A stretch of 64,000 nucleotides of DNA from Salticus scenicus (lineage: Eukaryota; Arthropoda; Arachnida; Araneae; Salticidae). The translations under genes were made by a program, and so were the position numbers. The stretch's first letter is position 1. Each line of letters begins with the position of its first letter. Location of the stretch: positions 1,240,001 to 1,304,000 of the forward strand of contig CAWVNO010000515.1 in the NCBI GenBank assembly GCA_963930645.1. Reading direction: 5' to 3'. Below, piece by piece: positions 26,101 to 38,472 of this stretch. The notes beneath the pieces were generated by a model that saw nothing but the letters and a program-made list of their open reading frames with translations, was not told the origin of the DNA and searched no databases.

Positions 26101-29100
26101 AATCAAGAATTTATTACAGTTATTATGAACTCTTAAATTCGGTTGCATGACAAAAATTCATGACGATTTCAAAATTTAAACTTTTTTTTGTTTGTGTTTG
26201 TAACGAATGTTGTAATTGAGATATAAAAATAAAATAAAATAAATAAATAAATAAATAAATCAGTGTACAGACGTATTCAGTTATATGCAAAAGACACACA
26301 GTAAAAAAATTGGAGCTTTAAAATAACTTAGAATTAGCATGGAGCATTTTGAAATTGGGCACTATTTTGTATTATTTTTTCATAAAAGAACCCTGTCCAT
26401 CTCAAATTTACTTTTTATCATTTAAAACATGCTATATGCATAAAAATGATAGCTTTCATAGCAGTACTTAATTTGAGAAGCAATAGAATGTAAAACAAAA
26501 ATTATTAATTTCAACATCCCTTGCTCCCTTAAAGCAGCAACCTTGAAATAGAGCCCTCCCTATCCTATAGACTTATAGTCAAAGAAAAGGTGATTCAGAT
26601 TGCCACATCTATCAGAGCTGAAAACTTTCCTGCTAGTAATGGTTGGATGGAAAAATGCTGCCACTGAAATAACATCATTTTCAAGGCAATATGTGAAGTA
26701 AAAAATAGTTGTGAATAAAAATGCGTGCAAAGAATGGGGGAAAAGGGGGGAAAAGTACATTTAATTCTTTCAGTATACTAAGACTGTAACATCTTTAACA
26801 TGCATTAAAAAAAGGGACTTTTCTTTAGTATATTACTAGTGAAAAACTTAACAGAAAATTAGAAAATTCAATTCTGTCGTTATTACTAGGAAGTATTCAG
26901 CAGAAACTGGAGACTAAAGCAAGATAGAAAAAAAAAAAAAAAGCTGAAGTGTAAATTTTTTACATTTATTAGCTGCTTAATAAATATATGGGGAGCAAAA
27001 TACATTTTGAAACACACAACATTTAAGACACTGCCATTGGCAGCAGGGTCCCACATTTAACATGTTGTGAGCAGGAAGTGCGCAATTGCATGCAGTGGGA
27101 ATCCAAACAGGGTCTGACTGATTTCAATGAATTTTTTTATTCTGGAGATTTTCATATTGATAAGTGAAATAAAATTTTGATAAATTATTTTAATACAGTA
27201 ACCAATAAAGTGGGCAAAGCCTGATAGTCTATTTATATTTTCACTCTTCATTTCTAAATCAGTCTCCTTGTTAAAGTATGATATAGATGGATCCAGTAAG
27301 AATTATGGTTGCTTTCATATCTTTATTAAAATTATTACTGGTTATTTCTATTTTAGTTATCTATATAATATTTCTCTAACATGGAGGACCAGTTACGATT
27401 AAATTTTGTCACAATAATACAATAGCATTGTAAGGTGTAATCTGACTAGTCAATTCAGATCCAAAGTATAAATTCAGCTGCTAGAGACAAAGCGACTATA
27501 AGGGCTTTGGCTAGAGATTTCGGCTACAAAAGTTTAACCTAATGCACTTGAAATGCACATTGTCTTAAAGAAATTAAAAAAATTAATTTTTTGTGATAGA
27601 ACATATGCTTAAAATCTCATGTTTTAGAAGGATAATTGGAATAATTTAAAGCCAGTTAAACCTTGCATTTAATGGTGGCTATTCGGCAGGATGGTGGTAG
27701 TAACTGTCATGTGATTTAAACAGCTCAACTCTAACTTGATTTATACAACTCAACTCTACTTGGCAGCCATTATATATAGTTTGTTTTTGCCTGTCTGCTG
27801 GCTTGCCTGTACGATATGAACTGTGATGTTATAATTTTGAACTGCTTATTTTAATTTATGATTTATGAAATAAATATATTTCGTCTATAATGTGGTTTTA
27901 ATTAATAGTAATAACATGACATGGTGTCAGGACTGTAAATTAATGAAAGTTCGAAATAATAATTCACGTATTAAGTGAATGTAGGGATGACCACGTGCTG
28001 TACTGCTGTCGCTTGTGCAACATGGATACTTTCAAGCCTCCAGGTGAAATGCGGTTTACCGTAGGAAATGTGGCAGAAAATTGGAAAAGATGGGTCCAGA
28101 AGTTTCATAATTTTATGCTAGCATCTGAGAAAAATACGAAATCCGAAAATGTCAAGATTGCAATATTACTTAATCTCTTAGGAGACGAAGGTGTTGCTAT
28201 TTATAACACCTTTAAAAAGACTGAAGGAGAAAAACTTGACGATGTGCTAGCAAGTTTTGAAGAACATTGTAATCCCCATCAAAACGTTGTATTTGAAAGA
28301 TACAAATTCTTTTCATGTAAACAGCGTGAAGGTCAATCATTTGACAATTACCTAACGGAACTGAAAACACTGGCAACTACGTGTGAATTCGGCGTTCAGG
28401 AAGAAAGTCTAATCCGTGATAGAATTGTATTAGGTATCCATGATTCTAGTCTGCAGGAAAGAATGCTCCGGGAGCCATCTTTGACGTTACAGAAAGCAGC
28501 AGAATTTGTGCGAGCAGCGGAAACAAGCAGAGAACAGTTCCAGTCAATGAGGGCCAGCAGTAGTGGTATAAACGCAGTTAAAACTTCTAAATCTAAAATG
28601 ACTTATAAAAAGAACAATTTCAGTGAATTAACTTATGACTGCAAAAAGTGTGGACGTAATCATAAAAAAGCTAACTGTCCTGCATATGGTAAAACATGTT
28701 CGAAATGTAAAATGAAAAATCACTTCGCTGTTGGGTGTAAAAGAAAAAATGTTCATGAACTTGAATCTAGAAATCATAGTAAACTGTATAAGAGGGGTAT
28801 TCATGAACTTGAATCTAGATGTGATGATGAATTGTATGTTGAATCCCTTTCGGTGGGACAAGTAAGTACAAATATTCATAATAATGTAGACTTGACTTGG
28901 TATAAAATAATACAATTAAAAATTGGTAATAAATCAACTGAAATTGAATTTAAACTTGATACAGGAGCAGAGGCTAATGTTATTCCTTATAATATGATAG
29001 AATGTTTTAATGTTGATTTAATTAATACTGAAACTGTGTTAATTGCATATGGTAATTTTAAGATTAAGCCTATGGGTAAATTAATATTTGAATGTTATGT

Positions 29101-32100
29101 AAATTCTAATAATGCTATTCCTATTGAATTTTTTGTTATTGAAAAGTATTCAACACCAATATTAGGACTAAATGCTTGCATGAAATTAAATTTAATACAA
29201 AGAGTAGATAATATATGCATTGAAAGTAAATTAGATATTTTGAAGTTTTATGAAACTGTTTTTGTAGGCCTTGGTAGATTTCCAGGGGAGGAATATCATA
29301 TAGAATTAAAACCTAATGCAAAACCAGTAATACACCCACCTAGGAGAGTCCCACAAGCGTTGCAAAATCGTTTAAAAGAAACATTGAGTAGGTTAGAGGC
29401 TAATGGAATCATATCAAAAGTAAACCAACCGACAGACTGGGTCCAGAGTTTGGTAATTGTAGAGAAACCAAATGGTCTTTTGCGTTTATGTTTAGATCCC
29501 AGGGACCTGAATAAGGTTATTAAAAGGGAACACCATCTGATACCATCGGCAGAGGACATAATTAGTAGACTTGAGGAAAAAAAATTATTCACTGTTTTGG
29601 ATCTTAAAGATGGATTTTGGCAGGTTCCTTTAGATAATGAAAGCTCATATTTGTGTACTTTTAACACACCATACGGGCGTTATAAATTCAATGTTATGCC
29701 TTTTGGGATTGCTTCAGCTCCAGAAGTGTTTCAAAAGAGAAATGAAAAATTGTTTGGGGACATAAATGGGGTGGAAATATACTTTGATGATATAATTGTA
29801 ACAGGAAATGATAAAGTCTCACATGATGCAGCTTTAATTGAGGTTCTTAAAAGAGCTGAAGCTCTTAACATTAAATTTAATGCTGATAAGTTGCAGTTTA
29901 GAATGTCAGAGGTAAAATATATGGGTCAGATAATTTCAGATAAAGGAGTAAAAGCTGATCCAGAACACATTAAAGGTATAATAGATATGCCTACCCCCAA
30001 TTCAAAAAGTGAGGTGAGACGATTACTAGGCATGGTGAACTTTTTATCTAAGTTTATACCAAATTTATCTCAAATCACAGCATCATTAAGGGAGTTGATA
30101 AAACAAAATGTCGAGTTTAGATGGAAAAATGAACATACTGTGTCATTTAATCTGATTAAGAATCTACTTAGTTGTGCCCCAGTATTAAAGGTATTTAATG
30201 GGTCTGAAAAAATCATTATACAGTGTGACAGCTCAAAAGATGGTTTGGGTACCTGCCTGATACAAAATGGGCAGCCAGTTTCTTTTCTGTCTAGGAGTTT
30301 GACAGAATGTGAAAAAAATTATGCTCAGATAGAGAGGGAACTTTTGGCAATAGTTTTCTCATTTGAAAAGTATCATAATCTTGTTTATGGTCGACATGTA
30401 ATTATAGAAAGTGATCATAAACCTCTTACATCGATTGTCAATAAACCCATGTCTAAAATATCATCTAGGTTACAACGAATGTTATTGAAACTTTTAAAGT
30501 ATGATTATGAAATTAAGTATACACCTGGAAACAAAATGTATTTAGCAGACACACTGTCACGAGCATTTAAGATTGATACCCAGATTAAAGATGACCCTGA
30601 AATGAGTAATATTGTGCATAGTATAACCAAGTATTTGCCAATGAGTAAAAGTAGATTGAACCAATTTAAATATGAAACAGATCAGGACAATGAATTAAAA
30701 GCTGTAATTAAATTTGTTAAGGAGGGTTGGCCGAAAACAATTAAAAATATGTCACAGGAATTAAAACAATATTTGAAGTTGCGGAGTGACCTGCATACAA
30801 ATGAAGGATTGTTGTTTCTGAATGATAAGATCGTTGTCCCTTGCAAATTAAGAAATCAAATGTTAACATTAATTCATGAGGGTCACTTTGGTATGGAAAA
30901 ATGCAAACAACGAGCTAGGGAACTTATGTATTGGCCAGGTATAAACAGAGACATTGAAACAATAGTCGCACAGTGTAAGATATGTGAAAAGTTTAGGCGT
31001 TCTAACACTAAAGAGCCTTTGCAACCTCACTTAATTCCTGATAGACCATTTGAAAAGTTAGGATTGGATATTATGGAATGTGGAAATTTAAATTATTTGG
31101 TAATTATGGACTATTACTCTAAATGGATTGAAGTTTCAGAGCTAGTTAATAAAACTGCTACTGAAGTCATTAGAGTTCTTAAAGAGACTTTTTCAAGATA
31201 TGGGGTTCCAAACCTTGTTGTTTCTGATAATGTTCCATTCAATAGCCATTTGTACATAGATTTTGCTAAAGCTTGGGACTTTGAATATAATTTTTCTAGC
31301 CCACATCATCATGAAAGTAATGGCCAGGCTGAAAGGGGGGTGGGTATAGTAAAAATGATAATGAAAAAGGCAAAAGCAGATAATGTGGATTATTTTGTTG
31401 GTCTAATGGAATATAGAAACACACCCATTTCGGGATTGGGTCTCTCTCCCGCTCAGTTAATGTTTAATCGAAGACTGCGAACAAAATTGCCTATTACAAA
31501 TAAATTGCTTAACTCCGAATTATTTCATAATGTTAAAGGCCTGTTGACTAAACGTCAACAAATTCAAAAACGGTTTCATGATCGTACAGCCAAATCTTTG
31601 AGTAAATTGAGCCCGGGAGATAATGTGCGTATGCAGAACATGAAAAATAAAACTTGGGAATCTGCTCAGATAATATCTGTTGATCCAAATTTAAGATCAT
31701 ACACTGTTAAAAGTGAATCTGGCAAAATATTTAAAAGAAATAGAAAATACCTAATTAAGACACATGGTAGATTTAACGAAAAATTTGATTATAATGAAAA
31801 TTCTTTGTCTGATAGTTCAGTTAGCAATAATATATTAGATCAAGGTAAATGTACTACTGTAGGTAATTCAGATGTAATTGTGACTAGAAGTGGGAGAATT
31901 TCTCGAAGACCGAAATATTTAAGTGATTATGTATAAACTTGTATGTATAACTTCAGTGACTGTTTGTGTAAAGTTTCTTGTGTAAATATGATGTGAATTT
32001 TAAGATGTGTGGTAACTTTATAAATTTGTATTTGATTGAATAGTAATTTTGTATATTTGTAATTGGCTGTGTATCTTTTTGAATGTTATCATATTCTATG

Positions 32101-35100
32101 TGATTTTGTAAAATGTGTAAAAGTTTTACATCTCAAAGGGGGATGTCATGTGATTTAAACAGCTCAACTCTAACTTGATTTATACAACTCAACTCTACTT
32201 GGCAGCCATTATATATAGTTTGTTTTTGCCTGTCTGCTGGCTTGCCTGTACGATATGAACTGTGATGTTATAATTTTGAACTGCTTATTTTAATTTATGA
32301 TTTATGAAATAAATATATTTCGTCTATAATGTGGTTTTAATTAATAGTAATAACATGACAGTAACATCTATTAGATTTTTTTAGATTTTTCATTTTCTAT
32401 AATAGAATGAACATTATTTCTTCTTATTTAATAATTTACTTTTTAGATACATTTATTAACTATAGAATTTCTGCTATGTATGGTGATATGCTAATTTAAT
32501 TCCGTCAAATTTTAGGAAATAATTGATTTTTAATATAAAAAAAAATTAATTCTAAGAATTTTTAATTCAGCAGCAGAAAAAAAAAATATTTTTTAAAACT
32601 GAAATTATAATACAAATGAATGGAAATGAATACAAAATATGAATGGATTAGTGATGACTTGAATGTAATAAAAGTGTTTTTGCATTTGCATTTTTACATT
32701 TTACTAATTTTATATTTTCAAATATTAACATTGTTTTTATCATGATAAATTTTATAGTTACTTAACTTAATATTCAAGAAGTGATATTATCAGTGTTTTA
32801 TTTAATATTTTTACATGCTTAAAATTTTCATTCTTATAAAGCGTTTTTTGACAATGTGTACATTTTATACTCCTATTTTTTATTACGTGTTAAACTTTTT
32901 ATTTATAACTATTTAATATATTTCGTGATTTTATATAATTAGTTGGCACAGATGTCGTATCTTACATATTTTATGTAGTTCGTATAACTACATCATTTCT
33001 CATGCATATCGAATTACATCATGTTTACTGTAAATATTTTTAACTAAGAGTTTCTACAGTCATTGTTTTCTAAAATTCACAGGACAAGTATTGCGTTGGT
33101 ACCAATCCAACCTTACTCGAAAGACGTAACATACGTTGGCCAAGCCCAACTTCAAATTTTTATACTCATCATGTATTACTTATCATATATAAAGCGTTAT
33201 TATTTTTTTTTTATCTTGACTCGAGTCCAAGCATCAATTTTACCGAGACAACAATATGAGTACTAAATAATTTCTGAGATAATTCTTGGCCTTCGGAATG
33301 ACTGGTCGTATCAATACATTAAATTGCTCTGATCAATTGGGTACCTTGATCAGAGTATAAATATTCCTACGACCTTGAAACCTCATAAATAAAAAATAAA
33401 TTGATACTCATAAAATGAAGTGTCCATGAAAATATGTCAAGCATCTTTTGCATTTCGAAATGAGGAAAATTCAACAAAACTGCAGTATTAAATAATTGTT
33501 GGGGTTTTTTCAGGCAAAATTTGGGATTAAAAGCCATGAAGACTTCACAATTAAATAAAATGCTCAGTGTTGAATTTTTCCTAAAATGTCCGAGCTCAAT
33601 TTCACATCTCTAATACATTTCTATATGCAAAAAAAAAAAGTTTGTCCTGTGAAGTAAACAAAAAGTCACATGACTTGAAAATAAATAACTATAAAATGAC
33701 TATTTCAAATAAATTGACTGTAGTTAAACAAACATGTTATCTTGTATATTAATGTAAATAATTTTCTTTTCCTCCCCAATATATTAGTAACTTGTGTACA
33801 GAAGTATTATTAATAATGTTAATGTTTTTCTTTTTGTTTATTTCTTTTGTAAAAGATATCAAAGGGGACCCTAAACTTTGAAAATTTAAGTCGAGGACTT
33901 TTAAAAATCACTGAGCAAGACTTTCGATGTTCAGTCATTACATTAATTGTTGGACTTAGAATTTTGCAAAAAAAAAAAAAAAAAGTTTTAAAAGCCACTT
34001 AATTGTAGTCTTAAAACTAAGTTTGCTAAATAGCATTTTTTATTTAAATTACTTACCAGGACCCCTTGTCATGGGTAGTATCCAATCGTCGAAGTCACTG
34101 CAGAACTTGAAAAATCTGGAAACGTTATCTAAAATAAGATACTCACCTGCAGGTCTATGATATAATTTTTTTAATTTATTTTTTTATTTATTCTTCTTTC
34201 CTGTTTTATATGTTGATATTTTCTAATATAATATTTTTTCAGGTTTAAAGTTGTGTTTTAATTGTACATTTTTACATACACTAATTTTTCAAAAATAACA
34301 AACTATCTAGTGTTTTTATACTTTCATATACTGCTATTCGTTTTATTCAATTTGCATATTTAGTCTTTATTGTATTTCTATATTCTATGTTATAAATTAA
34401 ATTTCTATTTTTTATGTTAATAATTTCAGTAGTATACCACATTTATATAATTTTTTTTCAGGTGATAGAGTACAGTACAAAATTTTTCAATGTTAATCTT
34501 AAGTTGTTATGTGTATCTTCTATTCAATAGTTTTTCATAACATATGTTTGGTACTCTTCGGAAACTGTATAATATTTTGTATTTATCATGTACAGGCCAA
34601 AACACAGACATCCTGAGTTAGTTAAAATTTAATTAAGCAAAATTTAAGATTTTATAAGCTAATTTTTTTTTTATTTAGGACTTTCTCGTGACAATAACAA
34701 TAGTAATGATGGTTGCATAATAAAATTTTTTAGACAAAATTTTCTAAATAAATTTTTCCATTTTTAAATAAATTTTCCAAATAGTTAAATTTTATAATTT
34801 GTCAAATTTTACATTTTAAGTTAAACTTTCTACTGGAGTATCTTCTACTTCTGAGGTACTTCCCACAAATTTGAAGGCAAATCTGGGGAAGCGTCGGCAT
34901 GGAGGGGGGGGGGATATGAAAGAATAAAATAATCAAGATTCTAAATTAGTATTTAAATTAATAGTGAGTAATAATTTAAAGAAAATCCCATTAAAAATTC
35001 TTAACTTGAAATTAATTCTAAAGTTTCCCCTGTAAAATAAGTTTTATTACAATACTAGCAGGCTACGCCCGCTTCGCTGGTCACTATTTTTAAATGAATC

Positions 35101-38100
35101 ACAATAATTAATGAATTCTCAAAATTGCATTAATTTGTATCATGTGATAAAAAAAGAGAAAAAAAATTCTGATCGGGAAAAATGTCGCACCGGGTCCCCA
35201 CTGCCTTCGGCAGCGTAGACCCGTGCGCTGCGCGCACGTATTCCTTCATTATCCTTATGACTTCTCAAAATTCAATGTTATTACTCATAAACATTCATTC
35301 TCAAGAAAAGGAATTAAAAAATATATCATTTAGCATCGGGTAAAAACTCACACCGGGACGCCACTGCCTGAGGCAGCGCAGACCCATGCGCGCTGTGCGC
35401 GCACGCTTGAGGATATACGTGCGCTGTACACGCATATTCCTTCTCAACTCAAACTTTTATTATTAAGAAAATAAAAAAAAAAAAAAAATCTTTTATCATC
35501 GGGTAAAAACTCGCACCAGGTCCCAAACCCATGCGCGCTGCGCGCCTATTCCTTCCCCACCGTTCCAGCCCCACCTAATTAACTTGCATATACCAATTTT
35601 GAATGGTCTTACTCAATTAGCTGAGATGCAAAAGAAAACCTGATCAGGACACTTTAAATTGTAAATCAGGTGAAATCTCGAATTCCACTTTCGATAATGT
35701 AAAAGAACTTTAAAATATCTTTCGAATGATGTATTAGAAATAATTTAATCATAATTAGAATATGAAATATTGAAATTTAAAAATATTACAGCGCCATCTG
35801 GCGGTAGAAATTTCTGTAATCTATTGTTCTATTCCAGTTACTTATTCTTACTCAATTAGCTGAGATGCAAAAGAAAACCTGATCAGGACACTTTAAATTG
35901 TAAATCAGGTGAAATCTCGAATTCCACTTTCGATAATGTAAAAGAACTTTAAAATATCTTTCGAATGATGTATTAGAAATAATTTAATCATAATTAGAAT
36001 GTGAAATATTGAAATTTAAAAATATTACAGCGCCATCTGGCTGTAGAAATTTCTGTAATCTATTGTTCCATTCCAGATTAACAAAGTTTTCAAATGATGT
36101 ATTACTCATGAAATTATTTTAATTAGTAGATGAGATACAAAAGAAAACCTAATCAGGACACGTCAAAACGTGTAAATCGGGTGAAATCTCGAATTCCATT
36201 TTTCGATAATGTAAAAGTACTTTAAAATGTGTATCAACTAAAATAAGCTTTCAAATGATGTACTACTTATGAACTTTTTTTAATTAATAACTGAGATACA
36301 AAAAAAAAAAAAAAAAAAAACTGATTCAGGACACCTCAAAACGTGTAAATCTGATGAAAACTTTCGATAATTTAAAAGAACTTTAAAATATCTTTCGAAT
36401 GACGTATTACAAATAATTTAATCATAATTAGAAATTGAAATTTTAAAATATTACAGCACCATCTGGCGGTACAAATTTCTGTATTCCACTGTTCGATTCC
36501 AAATCAAAAAAGCTTTCTAATGATGTATTACTTATGAAATTATTTTAATTAGTAGCTGATATACAAAAGAAAACTGATTCAGGACACCTCAAAACGTGTA
36601 AATCTGGTGAAAACTTTCGATAATTTAAAAGAACTTTAAAATATCTTTCGAATGATGTATTAAAAATAATTTAATCATAATTAGAAATTGAAATATTGAA
36701 ATTTTAAAGTATTACAGCGCCATCTGGTGGTACAAATTTCTGTATTCCACTGTTCGATTCCAAATCAAAAAAGCTTTCTAATGATGTACTACTTACGAAA
36801 TTATTTTAATTAGTAGCTGAGATACAAAAGAAAACTAATTCAGGAGACCTCAAAACGTGTAAATCTGGTGAAAACTGTCGATAATATAAAAGAACTTTAA
36901 AATATCTTTCGAATGATGCATTAAAAATAATTTAATCATAATTAGAAATTGAAATTTGAAAATATTACAGCGCCATCTGGCGGTAGAAATTTCTGTAATC
37001 CACTGTTCGATTCCAAATCAAAAAAGCTTTCTAATGATGTATTACTTATAAAATTATTTTAATTTGTAGCTGAGATACAAAAGAAAACCTAATCAGGACA
37101 CCTCCAAACGTGTAAATCGGGTGAAATCTCGAATTCCATTTTCCATAATGTAAAAGTACTGTAAAATGTGTATCAAGTCAACAAAGCTTTCAAATGATGT
37201 ATTACTTATGAAATTTTTTTAATTAATAACTGAGATATAAAAGAAAACTGATTCAGGACACCTCAAAACGTGTAAATCTGGTGAAAACTTTCGATAATTT
37301 AAAAGAACTTTAAAATATCTTTCGAATGATGTATTAAAAATAATTTAATCATAATTAGAAATTGAAATATTGCAATTTGAAAATATTACAGAGCCATCTG
37401 GCGGTACAAATTTCTGTATTCCACTGTTCGATTCCAAATCTAAAAAAGCTTTCTAATGATGCATTACTCATGAAATTATTTTAATTAGTAGCTGAGATAC
37501 AAAAGAAAACTAATTCAGGAGACCTCAAAGCGTGTAAATCTGGTGAAAACTTTGATAATTTAAAAGAACTTTAAAATATCTTTCGAATGATGTATCAAAA
37601 ATAATTTAATTGGAATTTGAAATATCGAAATTTTAAAATATCTGGCGGTAGAAATTTCTGTAATCTACTGTTAAATTCCAAATCAACAAAGCTTTCAAAT
37701 AATGTGTTACTTATGAAATTATTTTAATTAGTAGCTGTGATACAAAAGAAAACCCATTCAGGACATTCTAAAACATGCAAATCACGTGAAATCTCTAATT
37801 CCATTATCTACGGTAGTTTTATTAATGAAAGTAAAAAGAAAAATAAATATTTTTTATTTCGCCAAAACCTATATATATACCACGGTAGTCGGGTAATGGA
37901 AGTAAAAAGAAAAAGAAAAAGTATTTTTTAGTTCCTTCAAATGTATTTTGTTGCTATGGAAACTCCTATCGTCTATTGAAAGATAGATTACGTGCTAGAA
38001 TAAAATTTAATTAGCAATTAAAATGTAACTGCTTTGTTTATTAATGAAATTTGATGAAATTTTAACTGCAGGTTGGTTTTGTGCTGAATAGTTTGTATAT

Positions 38101-38439
38101 TAAGTGTTGTGTACGAAAAAGAAAATTTGAAGCACTTTGAAATTTGCAATTTTTAACCCCAGTTAAAGATCATGTGACATTAATGACTCGTTCATGTTTT
38201 TTTTCCGTTAGAGACAGCCATTAAAATCGTCTGCTGAATGCTGATAGAATGCCTCTTTTTAAGCAATAAGGATTTTTGGTCATTTTCGCGATCGATATGG
38301 GTCAGCATTTTAATTAATATCTCCGAAACTAATTAAGATTTTTAAATTCTGTTTCGAGGAAAACATCGGAAAGGCTCTAGAGCATCCGTATGTCAATTCT
38401 TGTACTTCTGCGTTTAATAGGGGCTGAACGTATAAAAGA

Positions 38440-38472
<33 letters not shown>

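Larger units (their letters stand above)
27705..32360 (+). mobile_element. Complete Gypsy-type LTR retrotransposon
   Basis: A 4656-bp element with 217-bp LTRs starting TGTCATG and ending CATGACA, a 5-bp duplication GTAAC, a candidate primer-binding site immediately inside the 5' LTR (TGGTGTCAGGACTG, 27922), one long gag-pol frame, and a polypurine tract (AAAGGGGGA) just before the 3' LTR. The two LTRs look identical by eye, and the frame is open throughout, so the insertion appears recent. It sits in the same direction as plus, antisense to the host SNX29-like gene, within its 15.8-kb intron. Confidence 0.95.

Noticed and set aside
28628..28915. Minus-strand open frames within the Gypsy element (also 29296-29667)
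   Set aside because: They are antisense shadows of the gag-pol frame.
34045..34110. U1 snRNA-like start (ATTACTTACCAGG) on plus
   Set aside because: Only the first dozen bases resemble U1; no loop or Sm-site structure follows, and the minus strand explains the sequence better as a protein-like fragment.
35780..35830. CRISPR-like array from the regular repeats
   Set aside because: Units are 240-420 bp satellites without short repeats and unique spacers, in a eukaryotic context.
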